DNA of 19,746 nt. Source: an uncultured Sutterella sp. GTDB lineage: Bacteria; Pseudomonadota; Gammaproteobacteria; Burkholderiales; Burkholderiaceae_F. The stretch lies in contig CAJLHF010000037.1 in NCBI GenBank assembly GCA_905206365.1, forward strand, positions 1 through 19,746, written 5' to 3'. The position numbers and the translations under genes are program-made. The notes beneath the pieces were generated by a model. The model did no database searches. It was given only the letters and a program-made list of their open reading frames with translations, and was not told the origin of the DNA. Position 1 is the first letter of the stretch, and every line of letters begins with the position of its first letter. Shown here one piece after another: positions 7,262 through 15,153 of this stretch.

Positions 7262-8146
7262 TCAGAGGCGCGTGAGCTCTCCGAGAATCCGTCGGGTGTG
7301 CATCGTACGGGGTCCCAGGTGAAACTGAATGAGTTCCCGCAGAATATCACGCGCCGAACGCACTTTGGCGGGCGTGGAAAAGTCCTCCGCGAGGAGCGAT
7401 TCGACGGCCTCGCCCGTGTAGCGGCCCGCTTTGGGGGAAAGCGCATCGGGAGGAAGGCTCCTTTCGGCATGAAGCGCCCCGTTGCTCACGACGTAGCGCT
7501 CCGAGCGGGAAGGCGCGCCCGCTCCGGAGAGGCTCGGGCCCCAGCCGAGAATCGTGAGGAGCCCCTTTTCGAAGCTTCGCAGTCGTGCCGAACGGGCGGT
7601 CTTGTCGTCGTCCGACAAGGCTGCCAAGGTCGACGCGTAGAGTTCGAACAACCCCTCATGCCGGTCTTCGCGCTCCGTGAGACGCAGTACGAGCTCGTTT
7701 ATGTAAAAACCCGAGAGGAGCGCTTCGCCCGTCGGGGGCGTCATCGTTCCCATCCAGTCGGCCTTCACGAGCACTTTGGCTTCGTTTCGGCCCGACCACG
7801 CAAAGCGCAACGGCGCAAAAGGCGTCAGTAGTCCCCGAACCAGGGAAGACGGTCGTTTCGCGCCCTTCGCGATAAGAAAGACCCGTCCGTAATGCACGGT
7901 GAGCGCGTCGACCAAGAGGCTCGACTCGCTCCAGGGGTAGGTGTGAAGCACAAACCCGAGTTCGTCGATGACGCGCTTGGGCATCGCGTCGCCCTTGGCG
8001 GCGCGCGCTTCGGGCGAGCGCACGAGCTCCAGAATGCGCTCGGCGCTTTTGCGCCGGTAGAGCACGTCGGCGAGCGTCGACGGACGTTCCGTCGACGGGA
8101 GGCGCCCGCGACGCGCGGCCGCGGGCGCTTCGCGTTCGTCACTCAT
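7262..8146 (-). CDS. recO: DNA repair protein RecO
   Basis: RecO loads RecA onto SSB-coated DNA together with RecR in the RecFOR repair pathway. The family core starts at about residue 55 (MPKRVIDELGFVLHTYPWSE) with an OB-fold pattern (VFLIAKGAKRPSSLVRGLL), then a helical domain with GEALLSGFYINELVLRL and a C-terminal RDILRELIQFHLGPR. The ATG at 8146 overlaps the end of era by 8 bases, which favours translational coupling. It gives 294 residues with a 54-residue Arg/Ala-rich N-terminal extension. The alternative ATG at 7984 (AAGG 8 bases upstream) would give 240 residues, the usual family length. The gene identity is sure; the start is not. Confidence 0.9.
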   Translation of the reverse strand: MSDEREAPAAARRGRLPSTERPSTLADVLYRRKSAERILELVRSPEARAAKGDAMPKRVIDELGFVLHTYPWSESSLLVDALTVHYGRVFLIAKGAKRPSSLVRGLLTPFAPLRFAWSGRNEAKVLVKADWMGTMTPPTGEALLSGFYINELVLRLTEREDRHEGLFELYASTLAALSDDDKTARSARLRSFEKGLLTILGWGPSLSGAGAPSRSERYVVSNGALHAERSLPPDALSPKAGRYTGEAVESLLAEDFSTPAKVRSARDILRELIQFHLGPRTMHTRRILGELTRL

Positions 8147-9188
8147 AACCGAGCGTCTTCAGCGCCTTCACGTCGTCGGACCAGCCGCGGCGCACGCGCA
8201 CCCAGACTTCGAGGTGCAGGGGCTTGCCGAGCATCTCCGCAATGTCGGCGCGCGCAAGGCGCCCGATTTCGCGCAGCTTCGAGCCGCCTTCACCGATCAC
8301 GATCGGCTTGTGACTTTCGCGCTCGACGATGAGGGTCGCGACGATTTCGGCCGCATCGTCCGTTTCATTCCAGCGGTCGATCGTGACGGCGATGCCGTAG
8401 GGAAGCTCGTCGCCGAGCAGTCGGAAGGCCTTTTCGCGAATCGTCTCCGCGGCGAGGTACCGGGGCGAACGGTCCGTGAACATGTCGGGATCGAAATAGG
8501 GAATGCTCTCGGGAAGGAACTTTTCGACTTCACCGAGGAGGTCGTCGAGCTGACGCCCTTTTTCCGCCGACACGGGAACGATCGCCGCGAAGGGGAACTT
8601 CTGCATGGATTCCGCCATGAGGGGAAGGAGCTTGTCGCGTCCCTTCAGGAGGTCGACCTTGTTGATGGCGAGGACGACGTTTTTCGCGTCCTTCGGAAGG
8701 AGCTTCAATACTTCAAGGTCCGCGGGGCGCCAGCCGACCGATTCCATCACGAACACGACCGCGTCGACTTCACCGAGGGTCGATCGGACCGTACGGTTCA
8801 TGCGGCGGATGAGCTGCGAGCCCACCTTCGTCTGGAAGCCCGGCGTGTCGACGAAGATGAACTGCGCCTCGGGCTTCGTGACGACGCCGAGCACGCGGTC
8901 GCGCGTCGTCTGGGGTTTTTTCGACGTGATCGAGACCTTTTCGCCGATCAAGTGATTGATGAGGGTCGACTTCCCGACGTTGGGGCGACCCACCACGGCG
9001 ACGTACCCGCAACGGAAACCTTCGGGCACGCTCGACATCGCGGGCTTCACTGCGGCGGCAAGCATCGCTTCGAAATCGACATCGCCCGCCTCGTCTGCGG
9101 TGACGCGTTCGAGCGTTTCGGGCACATTCGTCGCTTCGTTCAATTCGGGAGCCTCCGGCGTCGTCGGCTTTTCATTCGTTTCGGTCAT
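8139..9188 (-). CDS. era: GTPase Era, 16S rRNA/30S assembly factor
   Basis: An essential GTPase that binds the 3' end of 16S rRNA and helps mature the 30S subunit. All G motifs are present: G1 GRPNVGKS (67-74), G2 around T94-T95 in KPQTTRDR, G3 DTPG (114-117), G4 NKVD (176-179) and G5 SAEKG (207-211). The C-terminal KH domain carries VIGEGGSKLREIGRLAR (297-313). The protein has 349 residues, about 50 more than usual, from an acidic N-terminal extension (residues 1-57). That start is supported by AAGGAG 8 bases before the ATG, overlapping the rnc stop. The next candidate, M51, has no ribosome-binding site. It overlaps recO by 8 bases and follows rnc by 12. Confidence 0.96.
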   Translation of the reverse strand: MTETNEKPTTPEAPELNEATNVPETLERVTADEAGDVDFEAMLAAAVKPAMSSVPEGFRCGYVAVVGRPNVGKSTLINHLIGEKVSITSKKPQTTRDRVLGVVTKPEAQFIFVDTPGFQTKVGSQLIRRMNRTVRSTLGEVDAVVFVMESVGWRPADLEVLKLLPKDAKNVVLAINKVDLLKGRDKLLPLMAESMQKFPFAAIVPVSAEKGRQLDDLLGEVEKFLPESIPYFDPDMFTDRSPRYLAAETIREKAFRLLGDELPYGIAVTIDRWNETDDAAEIVATLIVERESHKPIVIGEGGSKLREIGRLARADIAEMLGKPLHLEVWVRVRRGWSDDVKALKTLGYE

Positions 9189-9200
9189 GATTCTTACTCC

Positions 9201-9902
9201 TTAGCGACGGGCATGGGGCATCGTCGCGAGGCGCTTTTCCGCCTCGACGATGGCAGCTTCGGCCGCTTCCTGCTCGGCCGCGCGACGCGAGGTGGCACGG
9301 CCCGTCGTCACGACGTCGAGCGCCGCAATGCGGCACTCGCACTCGAAATGTCGCTCGTGTGCGGCCCCCGAGGTGTGCAAAATGGCGTACTCGGGACGTG
9401 CGAGATGCGCCCCCTGGAGCAATTCCTGCAGGCGCGTCTTCGGGTCCTTGCCGAGCGTTTCGGGCTTGAGACTCGTCAGAATCGGTTCGTACACGCGCAG
9501 CACCACGCTTTGCGCGGCCTCGAACCCCGCCTCGCGAAAGACGGCGCCGAAAATCGCCTCCATCGCGTCGGCGAGAATCGAAGCGCGACGCGGGCCGCCC
9601 GTTTTCAGTTCGCCCTCGCCCATGCGGAGAAAGTCGGAGAGTTCGAGGCGCTTGGCGATTTCGTGCAGAGTCTTTTCGCACACGAGGTTCGCGCGTACGC
9701 GGGAAAGTTCTCCTTCCGTGAAATGTCGATCGCGCAAAAAGAGCGCGTACCCGATCACGCAGTTGAGCACGGAGTCGCCGAGGAACTCGAGGCGCTCGTT
9801 GTGCTCCTGCGCGAAACTGCGGTGCGTGACCGCACGGCGAAGAAGCTTCTTATCGGCAAAGACGTAACCGATGCGCTCCTCAAGAAGCGAAAGATCGTTC
9901 AT
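9201..9902 (-). CDS. rnc: Ribonuclease III
   Basis: A double-strand-specific endoribonuclease that processes rRNA precursors and structured mRNAs. The 233-residue protein has the signature NERLEFLGDSV (35-45) with catalytic E39 and D43, and a second acidic pair D112/E115 in DAMEAIFG. A dsRNA-binding domain runs from about 154 to 222 (KTRLQELLQ, then RATSRRAAEQEAAEAAI). Length is normal. It is directly upstream of era, the classic rnc-era pair. The ATG at 9902 lacks a good Shine-Dalgarno, and 172 bp separate it from lepB, so rnc may be expressed partly on its own. RNase III often cleaves its own leader, but I see no decisive structure here. Confidence 0.95.
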   Translation of the reverse strand: MNDLSLLEERIGYVFADKKLLRRAVTHRSFAQEHNERLEFLGDSVLNCVIGYALFLRDRHFTEGELSRVRANLVCEKTLHEIAKRLELSDFLRMGEGELKTGGPRRASILADAMEAIFGAVFREAGFEAAQSVVLRVYEPILTSLKPETLGKDPKTRLQELLQGAHLARPEYAILHTSGAAHERHFECECRIAALDVVTTGRATSRRAAEQEAAEAAIVEAEKRLATMPHARR

Positions 9903-10074
9903 CCAATTTCGGGCGCGCTCCCCGGCTCGTCGCTTCGAGAATGCGCGCGCCGCCTCCAGTTCGTAGTGCGGTGTGACGCGGCGGCTCGCCGCGATGCGAG
10001 TGCGCGTCCCGCAGGTTCAAAAGAGTCGGTCCCCGGGCTCGGGCGAACCCTGTCACAAGGACCGAAGCGACCGC

Positions 10075-10965
10075 TCAGCGGAAGCCGCCCACACGACCCA
10101 TGTCGCCGAAGTTCGCCCAAATCAGGACGGCGCGGCCGACCAGGTCTTCGTCGGGCACGAACCCCCAGTAGCGGCTGTCTTCGCTGTTGTCGCGATTGTC
10201 GCCCATCATGAAGTAGTGGCCTTCTGGGACGGTGCACACGAAGCCCCGCTCGTTGTAGTCGCAGGACTTTTCCTTGCGCAAAATCCCCTCGAGAGGAACC
10301 CACGAAGGACGGCGCGCGTCGCGGGCGATAAGGTGGTTGACCTCACCCAACTGTTCGTCGCGCTCTTCGAGCGTGATCATCGTCGAGTCGTCGACGAAGT
10401 CGCGGCTCCCCGTCTGCTTTTGTTCGACACCGTTCACGTAGAGCACCTTGTCGCGATACTCGACCGTGTCGCCCGGCAGACCGACGACGCGCTTGATGTA
10501 GTCGACCTGCGTGTCCATCGGGTATTTGAAGACGACGACGTCGCCGCGCTCGGGCGAGCCCACGGGAATGATCTTCGTGTTCGTCACCGGAAGGCGGATA
10601 CCGTAGTCGAACTTGTTGACGAGGATGAAGTCCCCGATGTGCAGAGTCGGGAGCATCGAGCCCGAGGGAATGCGGAAGGGTTCGAACAAAAAGCTGCGCA
10701 AGAGAAAGACGACCGCGATCACGGGGAAGAGCCCCGCCGTATATTCGAGCCACCAGGGCTGACGGAGAATCCGTTCGCTCAGGCGATTGCGCTCGTCGAT
10801 CACGGTCGCATCCCCGCGGTCGATCGCTTCGCGGTTGTCCGCTTCGAAGCGACGCGCCGCATCCTCGGCCTTGCGGCGGCGCTCCGGAAGAAACTTCCAT
10901 CGCTCGACCACCCAGAAGAGGAACGTCACGCAGGTGAGAACGAAAAGAATGAGTGCAAAGTTCAC
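10075..10965 (-). CDS. lepB: Signal peptidase I
   Basis: An inner-membrane serine protease that cuts Sec and Tat signal peptides on the periplasmic side. The 296 residues contain two N-terminal membrane segments (about 3-20 and 76-94) separated by a charged cytoplasmic loop. Box B is PSGSMLP with nucleophile S103, the lysine box is YIKRVVGLPGD with general base K158, and GDNRDNSEDSRYWGFVP is at 255-271. C235 and C244 could form the disulfide known near this region in the E. coli enzyme. The start is a GTG with GGGAG 6 bases upstream. The gene lies 15 bp after lepA and is surely co-transcribed with it. Confidence 0.96.
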   Translation of the reverse strand: MNFALILFVLTCVTFLFWVVERWKFLPERRRKAEDAARRFEADNREAIDRGDATVIDERNRLSERILRQPWWLEYTAGLFPVIAVVFLLRSFLFEPFRIPSGSMLPTLHIGDFILVNKFDYGIRLPVTNTKIIPVGSPERGDVVVFKYPMDTQVDYIKRVVGLPGDTVEYRDKVLYVNGVEQKQTGSRDFVDDSTMITLEERDEQLGEVNHLIARDARRPSWVPLEGILRKEKSCDYNERGFVCTVPEGHYFMMGDNRDNSEDSRYWGFVPDEDLVGRAVLIWANFGDMGRVGGFR

Positions 10966-10980
10966 AACCGACTCCCGGAA

Positions 10981-12774
10981 TTATTTTTCGTCGACCTGCA
11001 GGATGGCGAGAAACGCTTCCTGCGGGATTTCAACCGACCCGACCTGCTTCATGCGCTTCTTACCGGCCTTCTGCTTTTCGAGGAGCTTGCGCTTTCGGGT
11101 GATGTCGCCGCCGTAGCACTTCGCGAGCACATTCTTGCGAAGAGCCTTGACGTTTTCTCGCGCGATGATGTTCGCGCCGATAGCCGCCTGGATCGACACT
11201 TCATACATCTGACGGGGAATGAGACCTCGAAGACGGGTCACGATTTCGCGACCGCGCGGCACGGCGTTCGAGCGGTGCAAAATCGTCGAGAGGGCATCGA
11301 CCTTCTCGCCGTTGATGAGCATGTCGACGCGCACGACGTCCGAAGCACGGTATTCCTTGAACTCGTAGTCCATCGAGGCGTAGCCGCGGGTGAGCGACTT
11401 CATGCGGTCGAAGAAGTCGAGCACGATTTCCGCGAGCGGCAGATCGTACGTGAGGTGCACCTGACGACCGTGGTAGGCGAGGTTCGTCTGAACGCCGCGC
11501 TTTTCCTGGCAGAGCTTCATCACGGCGCCCACATACTCGTTCGGCACGAAGATCGTCACCTTTTCGATCGGCTCGCGGATTTCTTCGATCTTGTCGACGG
11601 GCGGAAGCTTCGAGGGATTTTCAACCTGCAGGAGTTCGCCGTTCGTCATGAGTACTTCGTACACGACGGAAGGCGCCGTCGTGATGAGGTCCATGTTGTA
11701 TTCGCGCTCGAGACGCTCCTGGACGATGTCCATGTGGAGAAGCCCCAAAAAGCCCGCACGGAACCCGAAGCCGAGCGCTTGCGAGACTTCGGGCTCGAAC
11801 TTGAGCGCCGCATCGTTGAGCTGGAGCTTCGTGAGCGCGTCGCGAAGGGCTTCGTACTGGTTCGATTCGACCGGATAAAGACCGGCAAATACCTGGGGCT
11901 TCACTTCCTTGAAACCGGGCAAGGGCGCTTCGGCGGGCTTGGCGGCGTGCGTGATCGTATCGCCCACGCGCGCGTCCTTCAATTCCTTGATGCCCGCGAT
12001 CACGAAGCCCACTTCGCCCGCGGCGAGTTCGGTGCGTTGCTGGCTCTTGGGCGTAAAGACCCCCACCTGTTCGACGAGGTGATTGGCCCCCGTCGCCATG
12101 AGCGAAACCTTGTCCTTCGGGCGGATCGTACCGTTCACAACGCGCACGAGCATCACGACACCCACGTAGTTGTCGAACCACGAGTCGATTACGAGCGCCT
12201 GAAGGGGAGCCTCCGGGTCGCCTTCGGGCGGCGGCACGTCGCGCACGACGCGCTCGAGGATGTCGTCGATCCCCATGCCGGTCTTCGCCGAGCAGGGAAT
12301 GGCGTCCGTCGCGTCAATCCCGATCACATCCTCGATTTCTTCGGCCGCACCGTCGGGATTCGCGCTCTGAAGGTCCATTTTGTTCAGAACCGGAATCACC
12401 TCGACGCCCAGGTCGATCGCGGTGTAGCAGTTCGCTACGGTCTGCGCTTCGACGCCCTGCGTCGCGTCGACCACAAGGAGCGCACCTTCGCAAGCGGAAA
12501 GCGAACGGCTCACTTCGTAGGAAAAGTCGACGTGCCCCGGGGTATCGATGAGGTTGAGTTCGTAGATTTCGCCGTCTTTCGCCTTGTATTTGAGGGCTGC
12601 GGTCTGCGCCTTGATGGTGATGCCGCGTTCGCGCTCAAGGTCCATGCTGTCCAAGACCTGTTCGCTCATTTCTCGGTCGGAGAGACCCCCGCAACGCTGA
12701 ATGAGTCGGTCGGCGAGCGTGGACTTGCCGTGGTCGATGTGGGCGATGATCGAAAAATTCCGGATGTTTTGCAT
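10981..12774 (-). CDS. lepA: Elongation factor 4 (LepA), ribosomal translocase GTPase
   Basis: A ribosome-associated GTPase linked to back-translocation and 30S biogenesis. With the ATG at 12774 the protein has 597 residues and the family start MQNIRNFSIIAHIDHGKSTL. Motifs: G1 AHIDHGKST (11-19), RGIT (50-53), DTPGH (77-81), NKMD (131-134) and SAKTG (162-166). The C-terminal LepA-specific domain ends with KRMKQVGSVEIPQEAFLAIL. No ribosome-binding site precedes this ATG. An in-frame GTG at 12834 has GGAG 6 bases upstream and would add 20 residues, so the start is open to revision. It heads a lepA-lepB unit, possibly extending through rnc, era and recO. Confidence 0.95.
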   Translation of the reverse strand: MQNIRNFSIIAHIDHGKSTLADRLIQRCGGLSDREMSEQVLDSMDLERERGITIKAQTAALKYKAKDGEIYELNLIDTPGHVDFSYEVSRSLSACEGALLVVDATQGVEAQTVANCYTAIDLGVEVIPVLNKMDLQSANPDGAAEEIEDVIGIDATDAIPCSAKTGMGIDDILERVVRDVPPPEGDPEAPLQALVIDSWFDNYVGVVMLVRVVNGTIRPKDKVSLMATGANHLVEQVGVFTPKSQQRTELAAGEVGFVIAGIKELKDARVGDTITHAAKPAEAPLPGFKEVKPQVFAGLYPVESNQYEALRDALTKLQLNDAALKFEPEVSQALGFGFRAGFLGLLHMDIVQERLEREYNMDLITTAPSVVYEVLMTNGELLQVENPSKLPPVDKIEEIREPIEKVTIFVPNEYVGAVMKLCQEKRGVQTNLAYHGRQVHLTYDLPLAEIVLDFFDRMKSLTRGYASMDYEFKEYRASDVVRVDMLINGEKVDALSTILHRSNAVPRGREIVTRLRGLIPRQMYEVSIQAAIGANIIARENVKALRKNVLAKCYGGDITRKRKLLEKQKAGKKRMKQVGSVEIPQEAFLAILQVDEK

Positions 12775-13091
12775 CGTCAGCTGAGATGAGAGAAAGCTTT
12801 CGTGTGGTGGGTCCGCTTCGAAGGGCGACCGCACGGACGGCTCCGAACGCGCAAAAGCGACTCGGAGTCGGGTCGTCCGGGACTCCCCTCACGGGGCGCT
12901 GCGGACGGACAAGGGCGGGCGGACGAAAATCAATGAAACCGAATTCGGGCCGCATGTTTTCGGACGGCGTCCCGTCCCTGCGGCTGAAGAAATGTTGCGA
13001 CTTGTCGACGGACACGACGCCCGTCGGGTTCGGAGGACGTCATTTTAGCGAAGTTACCCCGTCGACGGGCGTATCGCACGATTTCCTAACG
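12775..13091 (-). promoter_or_regulatory. Gene-free spacer upstream of lepA with a TAAAAT box inside an inverted repeat
   Basis: About 315 bp between the fabF terminator and lepA without a credible gene. A TAAAAT box (13042-13047, minus strand) is a candidate -10; no matching -35 is clear. It lies exactly at the centre of a perfect 10-bp inverted repeat, 13017-13026 (ACGCCCGTCG) and 13063-13072 (CGACGGGCGT). If this is the promoter, the lepA leader is about 260 bases long. Confidence 0.4.
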
Positions 13092-13127
13092 AAAAAGCAC
13101 CCGGACGACGCTGCGTCGAGGGTGCTT
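13092..13127 (-). terminator. Terminator of fabF
   Basis: The stem is AAGCACCC (13120-13127 on the minus strand) with GGGTGCTT (13095-13102), enclosing a smaller self-complementary loop, and then TTT. It is 62 bases beyond the fabF stop. A second strong hairpin (10-bp stem, 13141-13150 with 13167-13176) without a T run lies between the stop and this terminator. Confidence 0.8.
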
Positions 13128-13188
13128 AATTTCGGGCGGGGCGGTTCGCGAAACACCGGAGAGCTCCGCGAACCGCGCGCAGAAACCG

Positions 13189-14424
13189 TCAGGCCGTCCA
13201 GCGCTTGTAGATGACGGTCGAATTCGTGCCGCCGAAGCCGAACGAATTCTTCATCGCGTAGCGGATCTCCATGGGGCGCGCCGCGTTCGCGCACACGTCG
13301 ATGTCGCACTCGGGATCCTGCTCGAAAACGTTGATGGTGGGAGGCGAAATCTGCTCTTCGACGGCCTTCACGGTAAAGACCGATTCAACGCCGCCGGCGC
13401 CCCCCAGAAGATGGCCGGTCATCGACTTCGTCGAATTGACGACGAGCCCCTTCACGGCCTCGCCGAAGACTTCCTTGATCGCCTTCACTTCGTTCACGTC
13501 GCCGACCGGAGTCGACGTGCCGTGCGCGTTCAGGTACTGAACGTCGGCGGGCGTGATGCCCGCATTGCGAAGCGCCATTTCCATGCAACGGCGCGGACCG
13601 TCGGTCGAGGGAGTCGTGATGTGGTAGGCGTCGCCCGTCAGGCCGTAGCCCACGACTTCGGCGTAAATCTTCGCACCGCGGTTAAGCGCGTGTTCGAGCT
13701 CTTCGAGCACGAGCACGCCCGCACCTTCGCCCATCACGAAGCCGTCGCGATCCTTGTCGAAGGGACGCGACGCGGTCTTCGGATCGTCGTTGCGGCGCGA
13801 AAGCGCGTGCATCGCATCGAAGGCGCCCATGGCGAGCGGATGAATCGTCGATTCGCAACCGCCCGCGATCATCACCTTCGCGTCGCCGCGACGGATGATG
13901 TGCATGGCTTCGCCGATCGCATGAAGCCCCGTCGAGCAGGCGGTGACGTGCGCGATGTTCGGGCCCTTGAGATTCTTCATGATCGCAAGTTGCCCCGAGG
14001 TCATGTTGATGATGCAACCCGGGATCATGAAGGGGGAAATACGACGGGCGCCACGCTCGCGCAACGCGTCGTGGTTCGCACAAATAACGGGAATGCCGCC
14101 GATGCCCGCACCGATCGCCACACCCGCTTCCGGAGAGAGCTCTTCGGTGATTTCAAGCTTGGCGTCTTCGAGTGCCATGAGACCCGCGGCGACGCCGAAG
14201 TGCACGAAGCGGTCGAATCGACGGACTTCCTTCACGCCCAAGTAGGCGGACGCGTCGAAATCCTTCACTTCGCCGGCAATCTGGCAACCGAGGATCGAAG
14301 CGTCGAAGCTCTTGACCGTATCGATCCCGCTCACGCCGGCGAGCGCGTTTTTCCAACTCGTTTCCAGATTGTTCCCGATGGGCGAAACCATGCCGAGGCC
14401 GGTAACGACGACACGACGATTCAT
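13189..14424 (-). CDS. fabF: 3-oxoacyl-ACP synthase II (KAS II)
   Basis: The condensing enzyme that elongates acyl-ACP with malonyl-ACP in type II fatty acid synthesis. The 411-residue thiolase-fold protein has the nucleophile C163 in TACSTG, H301 in NAHGTST, K333 and H338 in STKSMTGHLLGGAGG, and the C-terminal NSFGFGGTN loop. These positions agree closely with E. coli FabF. The N-terminus MNRRVVVTGLGMVSPIG is canonical. It is the last gene of the fab cluster but is separated from acpP by 460 bp of structured spacer, far more than usual. The region before the ATG has no clear Shine-Dalgarno. Confidence 0.96.
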   Translation of the reverse strand: MNRRVVVTGLGMVSPIGNNLETSWKNALAGVSGIDTVKSFDASILGCQIAGEVKDFDASAYLGVKEVRRFDRFVHFGVAAGLMALEDAKLEITEELSPEAGVAIGAGIGGIPVICANHDALRERGARRISPFMIPGCIINMTSGQLAIMKNLKGPNIAHVTACSTGLHAIGEAMHIIRRGDAKVMIAGGCESTIHPLAMGAFDAMHALSRRNDDPKTASRPFDKDRDGFVMGEGAGVLVLEELEHALNRGAKIYAEVVGYGLTGDAYHITTPSTDGPRRCMEMALRNAGITPADVQYLNAHGTSTPVGDVNEVKAIKEVFGEAVKGLVVNSTKSMTGHLLGGAGGVESVFTVKAVEEQISPPTINVFEQDPECDIDVCANAARPMEIRYAMKNSFGFGGTNSTVIYKRWTA

Positions 14425-14885
14425 AGCTAATCACGGCGCCCGATCCCGCGCGAGCGACACAGCGCCGCGGCGTGAGAGGAGGCCTACTCCTTATACGGTT
14501 AGTTTGAATTCGGACGCGACGCGCTCGCAGGGAGAGCGGCTCGCGTCCACGCAAGGCCGCACGCACGAGGGCGTGCGGCCTGAAAACTCGAAAAAGCAGG
14601 AGGGCGATACCCCGACGGGGAATCCGCCCGAAAAAACTTCCGGCCGAGCGGGCCGGGCGACCGTTCGCACTTTGGTACGGGCCGCTTTGCAAAGAACGCC
14701 GCGCGATCCTAATACGCTTCGAGCGCGCTTGGCAAAGCCGTCCGCCGCACGGATTAGCGCAAAGACGGTAAAAGCACCGTCCCGATAAGCGAAGTGGGAC
14801 CGAAACGGTCCCACTTTTACTTCGAATCCGACGAGGAAAAGAGCGACCGAAGCCGCGTCTTCTCCGAACGTACGTCCGAACCCGC
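14425..14885 (-). other. Structured acpP-fabF spacer with serial hairpins
   Basis: A 461-bp stretch without a credible gene. Reading from acpP: a 10-bp perfect stem (14807-14816 with 14792-14801); a 6-bp stem (14776-14781 with 14764-14769) followed by TTT; a 6-bp GC stem (14651-14656 with 14640-14645) followed after three bases by six T (14631-14636); a nested hairpin (14603-14630, CCCC/GGGG inside GGGCG/CGCCC); and an 11-bp perfect stem (14571-14581 with 14554-14564). The first and third are candidate acpP terminators. The last would lie in the fabF leader. Confidence 0.6.
14631..14656 (-). terminator. Candidate intrinsic terminator between acpP and fabF
   Basis: Stem CCGGCC/GGCCGG with a 5-base loop, then AAG and TTTTTT on the minus strand. 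It is the only hairpin in this spacer with a proper T run, 230 bases after the acpP stop. It could end the acpP transcript or a small RNA made from the spacer. Confidence 0.6.
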
Positions 14886-15125
14886 TTACTTGGCGGTAGC
14901 AGCCTTCACGAAGTCGATGGCCTGCTGAACCGTACGGAGGTTTTCCTGTTCGGTGTCGGGGATTTCAATGCCGAAGGCATCTTCAAGAGCAAGCGACATT
15001 TCAACGGTCGTGAGGCTGTCGGCGCCGAGGTCTTCGATGAAGGAAGATTCGTTCTTGATGTCTTCTTCCTTGATGCCGAGCTGTTCGGCAACGATCTTCT
15101 TCACCTTCTGTTCGATTTCGTCCAT
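14886..15125 (-). CDS. acpP: Acyl carrier protein
   Basis: A small acidic protein (79 residues) that carries the growing acyl chain on 4'-phosphopantetheine. The attachment serine is in the DSL motif (GADSLTTVEMSLALE), and the sequence shows the four-helix ACP pattern (MDEIEQKVKKIVAEQLGI ... FIEDLGADSL ... IPDTEQ). The ATG at 15125 has GGAG 8 bases upstream. The gene follows fabG by 191 bp and appears to have its own promoter at 15244-15273, fitting the known need for high ACP levels. The holo-ACP synthase gene acpS is not in the window. Confidence 0.97.
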   Translation of the reverse strand: MDEIEQKVKKIVAEQLGIKEEDIKNESSFIEDLGADSLTTVEMSLALEDAFGIEIPDTEQENLRTVQQAIDFVKAATAK

Positions 15126-15153
15126 TTTGATAACTCCGCTTAAGGGAAAGGTC

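Noticed and set aside
9973..12789. A very long plus-strand open frame opposite lepB and lepA
   Set aside because: It mirrors the codon pattern of two certain genes on the other strand. The translation is rich in His, Arg, Asp and Val with no family likeness, the usual antisense shadow in GC-rich DNA.
12635..13015. Minus-strand frame of 126 codons in front of and into lepA
   Set aside because: Half of it overlaps lepA in another frame and the rest is low-complexity Arg/Pro-rich without a ribosome-binding site or known relatives.
14491..14814. Minus-strand frame of 107 codons in the acpP-fabF spacer
   Set aside because: It runs through several perfect hairpins and a terminator, has no family likeness and no ribosome-binding site.
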